Part shown: one piece after another, positions 58,455 to 64,000 of the stretch
Layout: the number at the start of each line of letters is the position of its first letter
Position numbering within the stretch: the stretch's first letter is position 1
Source of the DNA: an uncultured Lachnospiraceae bacterium
Lineage (GTDB): Bacteria > Bacillota > Clostridia > Lachnospirales > Lachnospiraceae
Assembly: GCA_900548905.1 (NCBI GenBank)
Contig: URMK01000031.1
Span: 1-64,000 of the forward strand
DNA: 64,000 nucleotides
Direction: 5' to 3'
Notes under the pieces: generated by a model
What the model saw: only the letters and a program-made list of their open reading frames with translations
Databases searched by the model: none
Told to the model about the DNA's origin: nothing
Position numbers and translations under genes: made by a program

Positions 58455-60404
58455 ATGGAATGGAAAATAACAGAAGCAGGATATTTTGAATTATGGAATG
58501 GGCCTGCCCCGGTTTTATCCGCCTATTCCACAGCGGAACATACCGACGGAAGGCAAATAGATACCCGGACAGCACAGCTGTCCGGAACCCATACCGAGGC
58601 GGATAGCACCGAACTTGTTTTCACAGCAGGTAACGGCCTGATTCTGACCGAGAGACTGGACGTCACACCGGACGGTATTCCTTTTGCCTCTTGCTCCCTT
58701 TCTGAAACAGGCGTGAAATCCGTGGAGTCCCGCCGGCTCTCGCCGCTTATTATGCAGGCGCCCACTCAGGGAATATCCCGTCTATGGAGAAGCCTTTGGT
58801 CCCAAATGCTTCTGGTCCCGTATGACAATACCATGTGGCTGCGCTACGAGGCGGTGCCCCCGCGGGCCGGCAGAAGAAGCTATGATCTCACCGTTCTGTT
58901 TTCCCCTGACAGCCGGGAGGGACTGCTGATCGGCGCTGTTGATTTTACCATATGGAAAAACGCACTTATCTTTTCCGGATCGGATGCAGGAAAGCTGGAA
59001 GCCCGCTGCGGTATCGCGGAAGAAGGCACGCATGACAGCGCCGCTCATGGAAGCATGATAGGAAATACGGTTTCGTCCTCCCGCTTCTGCATTTTCCAGG
59101 GAGAGGACTATCGAAAACTGCTGGAACAATACGGCGATTTGCTCAAAACCTTAAAAAAGCCCTTATCCTGGAATGGGAGTGTACCTTTTGGATTCAACAG
59201 CTGGGCCGGATTGGCTTTTGAGCTGAATGCGGATAACTTCCGGGATACGGCCGCGTTTATGCGGGAACAGCTGATGCCGGCAGGCTATCTGAATGATGGG
59301 ATTACCTATGCAAACCTTGATGCCGGCTGGAATATCATCCCTGACAAAATTCTGGAAGAGATGGTCATGCAACTGCACCAAAATGGTCAGAGGGCCGGTA
59401 TTTATGATGCTCCTTTTGCTTTTTTCGGACAGGATACGGAAGCTGAGATCCCCGGGGTTCCCGGGCACCTCTACTCGGAAATCCTGCTGCGTAATACAGA
59501 AGGCGAATTTCTCCCACGGGTAGACGGCGCAATTCCTTATGATGTAACCCATCCGGTCTGGAAAGAACAGATGCGGTGGAAACTGCAACGCTTTATTGAC
59601 TGGGGTTTTGATTATATTAAGCTGGATTTCTTAAGCCACGGCGGTATGGAAGGCTGCCATTTTGATGATGCAATACGCACGGGCCGCCAGGCAATCACGG
59701 AAGGATATGAGTTTTTGACAGAAAATTTGTCTGAGGATAAAATCGGCAGGCCCTTTTTCATAAGCCTTTCCATTGCCCCCCTGTTTCCTTTTGGGTACGG
59801 ACATGCGAGACGGTTTTCCTGCGATGCCTTCGGCACGGCGGAGGATGTGGAATATGTCCTCAATGCCCAGACCTACGCATGGTGGCAGAGCGGGCGTCTG
59901 TATGCGGCAAATGACCCGGATCATATCTGCCTGTTGAAGAGTTTCTGCATGGAAAAAGACAGCACGCCGGGAGAAGCAAGAGCCCGTTATACAACAGCGG
60001 TTATGGCAGGCACTGTCATGATGCTCAGTGATGACTTCCGAAGAGAGGAAGCCCGGCAGAGGGCCTTGGAATTTGCATCCAACAGGGAAATTAATTGCCT
60101 TGCAGCCTCGGGATGTGTATTTATACCTGCGGAGTCCTGTGGTTTTTCAGCATCGAATATTTTTACGGCCCAAAAAGACGGAAAGCAATATGCTGCTGTG
60201 TTCCACTGGAAAAAAGGAAAGGAACAGGTGTGTGTGGATTTAAAACGTGCCGGACTGCATACCTCCTCCTCTTTCCGGGAACTGTGGAGCGGGCAAATCC
60301 TTCATCCGGAAAACGGCATACTGACATGGCCGGTACAGGATTGTGACGCAGTTCTTCTGGAAGAGATCCTCCCGCCGGACATATCGGTATCTGACAGCTT
60401 GTGA
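58455..60404 (+). CDS. Clan GH-D glycosidase (alpha-galactosidase-like, GH36/GH27 relative)
   Basis: A 649-residue glycosidase without signal peptide. A beta-sandwich N-terminal domain of about 250 residues precedes a TIM barrel starting near FGFNSWAG. The nucleophile candidate is Asp391 in YIKLDFLSHGG, and the acid/base candidate is Asp457 in RFSCDAFG, the usual clan-D pattern. A C-terminal beta domain closes the protein. Substrate could be alpha-galactoside, alpha-N-acetylgalactosaminide or another alpha-linked sugar. The ATG at 58455 is preferred over 58449, since GGGAG stands 9 bases upstream. It is co-oriented with the binding protein and acts on the imported sugar. Confidence 0.82.
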   Translation: MEWKITEAGYFELWNGPAPVLSAYSTAEHTDGRQIDTRTAQLSGTHTEADSTELVFTAGNGLILTERLDVTPDGIPFASCSLSETGVKSVESRRLSPLIMQAPTQGISRLWRSLWSQMLLVPYDNTMWLRYEAVPPRAGRRSYDLTVLFSPDSREGLLIGAVDFTIWKNALIFSGSDAGKLEARCGIAEEGTHDSAAHGSMIGNTVSSSRFCIFQGEDYRKLLEQYGDLLKTLKKPLSWNGSVPFGFNSWAGLAFELNADNFRDTAAFMREQLMPAGYLNDGITYANLDAGWNIIPDKILEEMVMQLHQNGQRAGIYDAPFAFFGQDTEAEIPGVPGHLYSEILLRNTEGEFLPRVDGAIPYDVTHPVWKEQMRWKLQRFIDWGFDYIKLDFLSHGGMEGCHFDDAIRTGRQAITEGYEFLTENLSEDKIGRPFFISLSIAPLFPFGYGHARRFSCDAFGTAEDVEYVLNAQTYAWWQSGRLYAANDPDHICLLKSFCMEKDSTPGEARARYTTAVMAGTVMMLSDDFRREEARQRALEFASNREINCLAASGCVFIPAESCGFSASNIFTAQKDGKQYAAVFHWKKGKEQVCVDLKRAGLHTSSSFRELWSGQILHPENGILTWPVQDCDAVLLEEILPPDISVSDSL

Positions 60405-60522
60405 ACATAATCTCTTTTTGCCCGGAAAAGAATATAAGCTCCTTTTTCTCCTGTCGCGGCAGGTAGAAGGAGGGGCTGTCCTATGGGGATAAAAAGCATA
60501 AAAAGATATTTTTAAAAACCCA

Positions 60523-60551
60523 TTGACATTTTCCTTTATTTTTTGTATTAT
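60523..60551 (+). promoter_or_regulatory. Promoter of tRNA-Pro
   Basis: A perfect TTGACA (60523-60528), a 17-base spacer and TATTAT (60546-60551), 24 bases before the tRNA. Confidence 0.82.
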
Positions 60552-60575
60552 TGAATGGCTTGATAAAGTCCGCAT

Positions 60576-60649
60576 CGAAGCGTGGCTCAGTTTGGTAGAG
60601 CGCTGCGTTCGGGACGCAGAGGTCGCGTGTTCGAATCACGTCGCTTCGA
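60576..60649 (+). tRNA. tRNA-Pro (anticodon CGG)
   Basis: A 74-nt cloverleaf: acceptor CGAAGCG/CGCTTCG with discriminator A, D-arm GGCTCAGTTTGGTAGAGC, anticodon stem CTGCG/CGCAG with loop TTCGGGA giving CGG, and a T-arm with GTTCGAATC. Beginning with C is usual for bacterial tRNA-Pro. CCA is not encoded. Confidence 0.95.
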
Positions 60650-60656
60650 CTATAGG

Positions 60657-60688
60657 AAAGCCCGGAAACTTAACGTTTCCGGGCTTTT
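60657..60688 (+). terminator. Terminator of tRNA-Pro
   Basis: CCCGGAAAC (60661-60669) and GTTTCCGGG (60675-60683) pair perfectly, with AAAG and CTTTT flanks, 8 bases after the tRNA. Confidence 0.87.
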
Positions 60689-60689
60689 A

Positions 60690-61003
60690 CTTTTCCCCCT
60701 TTTACTACTGGAACAGGCCGTTCTACGTTTTGTCCAGCAGACATGAAGTAATCAGTATTGCTTTGTCTGCTTCTATCTTACCTTCTTTCGCCCATGGATA
60801 AAGAATTTCTCTTTTATGTGCTATAACTTCATAGGGCCGTTAATTCCACATATAATAGACCATTCACTCATACACTACTCATTATATCCTGCTTCCCCAC
60901 TCTCCCGCCGTCACGAAAAACAGGTTGTACCATGCCTTTTCCCAGGATATAATCAGTATAAGACGGAACCAATGACAGCCATAGCCGAAACGGAGGTAAC
61001 GCA
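60690..61003 (+). other. Spacer between tRNA-Pro and the debranching enzyme gene
   Basis: About 314 bases without a convincing gene. Short open frames here lack ribosome-binding sites. The only supported site is the promoter at 60925-60953 and the CGGAGG box at 60991-60996 that serve the downstream gene. Confidence 0.6.
60925..60953 (+). promoter_or_regulatory. Promoter of the glycogen debranching enzyme gene
   Basis: TTGTAC (60925-60930), a 17-base spacer and a perfect TATAAT (60948-60953), about 50 bases before the TTG start codon. Confidence 0.7.
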
Positions 61004-63190
61004 TTGAACAACAAGGACCTGAGTATTCTCCCTCAGCCTTTTCCTGAGGAAATGTTATTAGCACAGACTGACGATACCCTTCTGCTGGAAAGTATTACGG
61101 GTGAAGAGGTGTCCGCCAACCTGAAACCTATGGATGATATCAACGGATATAAGGTGCGCCCCGGCTTCTATGAGGTTAACGGCGTTTCTGCCCTGCCCGG
61201 AGGCGTGAATTTCACCATTGCTTCCCACAATGCCACTTCCTGTGAGCTTTTGCTTTTTCACCGGAAATCCTCCCAGCCTTTCATAAGTATTCCTTTTCCG
61301 GAACACTATAGGATTGGCAATGTTTTTTCCATGATAGTGTTCGGTTTGAAAATTGATGAATTTGAATATGCTTACCGGCTGGACGGTCCCTATGATCCGG
61401 AAAAAGGGCTGATATTTGATAAAAATAAGTACATCCTGGATCCTTACGCCAAAGCGGTCACCGGTCAGAGCGAATGGGGCGTACACCTTCCCTGTGAACG
61501 GAACTGCCAGTATAAATCCCGGGTGGTGCGGAATAACTTTGACTGGGGCAGCTGCAAACAGCCGCTGATACCCATGAAGGATAATATCATTTATGAATTG
61601 CATGTCAGGGGTTTTACCAGGGATACTTCTTCCGGGGTTTCCCATCCCGGCACCTTTTCCGGATTAATGGAAAAAATCCCTTACCTGAAGGATCTGGGGA
61701 TTAATGCCGTGGAACTGATGCCTATTTTCGAGTTTGATGAAATGGCCGGCAGCCGGGAGGTGGATGGGCGGAAGCTTCTGGATTATTGGGGATATAACCC
61801 TGTGTGTTTTTTTGCTCCCAATACCAGCTATACGGCGCAAATTGAATATAACCAGGAAGGGCTGGAGCTGAAAAAGCTTATCCGTGCCCTGAACGAAAAT
61901 GGGATAGAAGTCATACTGGATGTGGTGTTTAACCATACTGCGGAAGGGAACGAACAGGGCCCTTTCTTCTCGTTTAAGGGGCTGGATAACAACATTTATT
62001 ATATGCTGACTCCGGACGGTTATTATTATAATTTCAGCGGCTGCGGCAATACCCTGAACTGTAACCATCCTATTGTCCGGCAGCTGATCCTGGACTGCCT
62101 GCGTTACTGGGTCATTAATTACCGGGTGGATGGTTTCCGTTTCGATCTGGCTTCCATCCTGGGACGCAGTGAGGATGCGGCTCCCATGAGCAAACCGCCT
62201 CTGCTCGAAAGCCTGGCCTATGATCCTATCCTGGGAAGTGTGGATCTGATCGCAGAAGCCTGGGATGCGGGCGGACTGTACCAGGTGGGATCCTTCCCTT
62301 CCTGGAACCGTTGGGCGGAATGGAACGGAAAATACAGGGATGATATCCGCAGCTTCCTGAAAGGGGATGACGGCTACGCCGCTGCAGCCGCCCAGCGTAT
62401 CATGGGATCTCCCGACCTTTATCCCCCTGAAAAGAGGGGGGCCAATGCATCCGTCAATTTTCTGACCTGTCACGATGGTTTTACTTTATACGATCTGTAT
62501 TCTTATAATCATAAGCATAACGAAGCCAACGGCTGGAATAATACGGACGGTGCCGATGATAACCGGAGCTGGAACTGCGGGCAGGAAGGGCCGACCGACG
62601 AGGAGGAAATACTGACGCTGCGGTCGCGTATGATCAAAAATGCCTGTGCCGTTCTTATGTGCAGCCGCGGTACCCCCATGTTCCTGGCCGGGGATGAATT
62701 CGGAAATACCCAGTTCGGCAATAACAATTCTTATTGCCAGGACAATGAAATCTCCTGGCTGGACTGGACTTTACTGGAAGAGAATAAAGAAATCCATGAT
62801 TTTTTCCGGTATATGATCGCTTTCCGCCGCCAGCATGGCGTGATTCGGGACAATACGGCTCCCTGCAGCCCTGGTTTCCCGCCGATGAGCCTTCATTCCC
62901 TGAAGCCCTGGGAAGACAATTTCTCCTGGGACAGCAAAATGATTGGTGTCATGTTTGCCGGGGTCTATCCCTCGGGCAGGGATGATATCCTTTATCTGGG
63001 TATCAATACCTTCTGGAATCCGCTTTCGGTAGAGCTTCCGGAGCTTCCCTCCGATAAATACTGGATTCCCGCAGTGGATACCGCAAGAGGAACATCCGCG
63101 GTAATTACCCGCGAAGAAGTCCTGGAAAAAAATATTTACGTCATGGGTCCCCGCTCGGTACTGCTCTGCCTTGTAAGAGACAGATCATAA
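61004..63190 (+). CDS. Glycogen debranching enzyme, GlgX/isoamylase type (GH13_11-like)
   Basis: A 728-residue alpha-1,6-glucosidase acting on branches of glycogen or starch. A CBM48-like N-terminal domain (about 40-150) precedes the barrel. The barrel has ELHVRGFTRD, DVVFNHTAEG, GFRFDLASIL with nucleophile Asp381, IAEAWDAGG with acid/base Glu418, and FLTCHDGFTLYDLYSY. SWNCGQEGPT is a typical debranching-enzyme string. Translation begins at TTG (61004), spaced 7 bases from GGAGG; the first ATG in frame lies far inside and would cut off family residues. No other glycogen genes are nearby. Confidence 0.93.
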   Translation: MNNKDLSILPQPFPEEMLLAQTDDTLLLESITGEEVSANLKPMDDINGYKVRPGFYEVNGVSALPGGVNFTIASHNATSCELLLFHRKSSQPFISIPFPEHYRIGNVFSMIVFGLKIDEFEYAYRLDGPYDPEKGLIFDKNKYILDPYAKAVTGQSEWGVHLPCERNCQYKSRVVRNNFDWGSCKQPLIPMKDNIIYELHVRGFTRDTSSGVSHPGTFSGLMEKIPYLKDLGINAVELMPIFEFDEMAGSREVDGRKLLDYWGYNPVCFFAPNTSYTAQIEYNQEGLELKKLIRALNENGIEVILDVVFNHTAEGNEQGPFFSFKGLDNNIYYMLTPDGYYYNFSGCGNTLNCNHPIVRQLILDCLRYWVINYRVDGFRFDLASILGRSEDAAPMSKPPLLESLAYDPILGSVDLIAEAWDAGGLYQVGSFPSWNRWAEWNGKYRDDIRSFLKGDDGYAAAAAQRIMGSPDLYPPEKRGANASVNFLTCHDGFTLYDLYSYNHKHNEANGWNNTDGADDNRSWNCGQEGPTDEEEILTLRSRMIKNACAVLMCSRGTPMFLAGDEFGNTQFGNNNSYCQDNEISWLDWTLLEENKEIHDFFRYMIAFRRQHGVIRDNTAPCSPGFPPMSLHSLKPWEDNFSWDSKMIGVMFAGVYPSGRDDILYLGINTFWNPLSVELPELPSDKYWIPAVDTARGTSAVITREEVLEKNIYVMGPRSVLLCLVRDRS

Positions 63191-63208
63191 AACCTCATTT
63201 ATTTTCCC

Positions 63209-63260
63209 TTCCGGGAATAAAAAACGAAGCTCCGGGGAGCTTCGTTTTTTATTCCCGGAA
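63209..63260. terminator. Bidirectional terminator with perfect 25-base arms
   Basis: Arms 63209-63233 and 63236-63260 are exactly complementary over 25 bases with a 2-base spacer. Inner arm is CGAAGCTCC/GGAGCTTCG, followed by six Ts on either strand and then GGAAT-rich ends. It separates the convergent debranching enzyme and membrane-subunit genes. Confidence 0.92.
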
Positions 63261-63266
63261 GAACAC

Positions 63267-64000
63267 TCAATCTATCAGCATATACAGCAACGTCAGCAAA
63301 AGTCCGCAGCAGGCAAGGAAAAGACCAAAGGAAAGGCTTCTTCCTATAATTGTCCCATTCTCCCGGAAATCATCATGCACCAAGGCAAGCTTATGCTCAT
63401 ACCTGCCTTCCATGTGCTGCCTGAGATACATATCCTCCTCCACCTCTTCCTCTGTGGCATCGGGATGATTAAAATAATCGGTAACTCCGTCCAAAACAAG
63501 GCCCACCATATGGGTCAGCGGGGTTCCTTCCTTGAGTTCATGAGGGATTTTACTATCTCTGTATATAGTCTTTCTCAAAAGTACCACTATCGTGTCTATC
63601 AGCCCGTCCGCCAGTCTGCACAGGGTTCCGCACACCAAGGGAAGGACGGTAAGAAGAATAGGACGATACAACAGGTTCTCCAGATCCAGCCATGCAGGCC
63701 AGCGGTCCCGGTATACCCTGCATCCCTCCTGCGTCACCATCATCCATTTACGTACCACCAGCCCATACAGTACTACTCCGATAACAAGAGAAATACAGGC
63801 CCCTTTTAAATTAATCAGGGAAAAATAGGCGATTACCGTTTCCACCGTTTCCGCATGCAGGAATTCTGCCGCCATATCCGCAAGTCTGTCGGTTATCAGG
63901 TGGGGAAGCACACCGAGCAGCGGGAGGAGCACGGCGCTGCCTGTCAGGGCAAAACCGCTCAGGCCGTTCATATAATGCTTCATGCCTTCAAACCGTTCCT
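63267..64000 (-). CDS. Complex-I subunit 5-like membrane protein, C-terminal part (5' end outside the window)
   Basis: A leftward frame still open at the right edge, so at least 244 residues are visible. It begins with a membrane segment (FALTGSAVLLPLLGV), a second at SLVIGVVLYGLVVRKW, a third at ILLTVLPLVCGTLC and a last at GLFLACCGLLLTLLYML. The LENLLYRP, LLRKTIYRDSK, LTHMVG and IGRSLSFGL strings resemble the C-terminal tail of NuoL/Mrp-like proton-translocating subunits of Lachnospiraceae, from memory of that family. The first ATG in frame at 63983 is probably internal, since ERFEG upstream continues the reading frame. Upstream partner genes lie outside the window. Confidence 0.7.
   Translation of the reverse strand, partial: ERFEGMKHYMNGLSGFALTGSAVLLPLLGVLPHLITDRLADMAAEFLHAETVETVIAYFSLINLKGACISLVIGVVLYGLVVRKWMMVTQEGCRVYRDRWPAWLDLENLLYRPILLTVLPLVCGTLCRLADGLIDTIVVLLRKTIYRDSKIPHELKEGTPLTHMVGLVLDGVTDYFNHPDATEEEVEEDMYLRQHMEGRYEHKLALVHDDFRENGTIIGRSLSFGLFLACCGLLLTLLYMLID

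Noticed and set aside
1..64000. CRISPR arrays, prophage, insertion sequences, toxin-antitoxin or defence operons
   Set aside because: No regularly spaced direct repeats, transposases, integrases or recognised defence genes were found on either strand.

Overview
The window looks like a stretch of chromosome from an anaerobic gut-type Clostridia, most likely a Lachnospiraceae member. This is inferred, not proven. The pointers are a two-subunit Fe-S fumarase, YesM/AraC-type two-component systems paired with sugar ABC transporters, a GlpP antiterminator with a DUF1667-linked glycerol-3-phosphate oxidase cluster, FloA/NfeD, M42 peptidase, Bacillota-style promoters and strong AGGAGG ribosome-binding sites. 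No phage, insertion sequence, integrase or CRISPR array is visible. Gene density and codon style look uniform, so this reads as core chromosome plus two carbohydrate-utilisation loci.

Layout. 1-451: leftward promoters of rRNA-operon type at the edge and tRNA-Ser. 502-2777: leftward fumarase alpha/beta and plsC. 2999-7773: HD hydrolase, VOC protein, glycerophosphodiesterase and HAD phosphatase, Hsp20 under a CIRCE element, and trpS. 7753-23460: a large carbohydrate locus. Read leftward it runs solute-binding protein, two permeases, histidine kinase, AraC-type response regulator and GH31 glycosidase. An operator/promoter/cre cluster follows, then aldolase, PfkB kinase, FucI-type isomerase and ROK repressor. 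A GH13 enzyme diverges at the far end. 23560-27847: tatD-rsmA-HAD-ZIP-DUF362 operon. 28041: tRNA-Lys. 28420-31677: GyrI-like protein, MerR/GyrI regulator and a diguanylate cyclase. 31923-36807: glycerol-3-phosphate module with its antiterminator and a terminator target. 36936-41916: MATE transporter, histidine kinase, NfeD, FloA, a small basic protein and a LytTR response regulator. 42163-51167: housekeeping genes (M42 peptidase, flavin reductase, lacZ, rRNA methyltransferase, 8-oxoG glycosylase, Lrp, AlkD, gamma carbonic anhydrase). 51390-60404: second carbohydrate locus (response regulator, kinase, Lpl-type permeases, binding protein, clan-D glycosidase). 60576: tRNA-Pro. 61004-63190: glycogen debranching enzyme. 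63267 to the right edge: C-terminal end of a complex-I-like membrane subunit.

How the genes work together. In locus 1 a two-component sensor probably induces uptake of an oligosaccharide, GH31 trims it, and an isomerase-kinase-aldolase trio degrades a released monosaccharide. The last part sits under a ROK operator and a catabolite-repression box. The exact sugar cannot be read from the sequence. Locus 2 repeats the sensor-transporter-glycosidase logic for an alpha-galactoside-like substrate. The glp module senses glycerol-3-phosphate through GlpP and oxidises it.

The least explained material is non-coding or contextual. There is a family of about 26-bp imperfect palindromes between genes, a second family of GC-rich hairpin elements, a rod-shaped predicted RNA before the M42 peptidase, and a FloA operon enclosed by the two halves of a LytTR-type signalling pair. 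I did not find a convincing new defence or mobile system.
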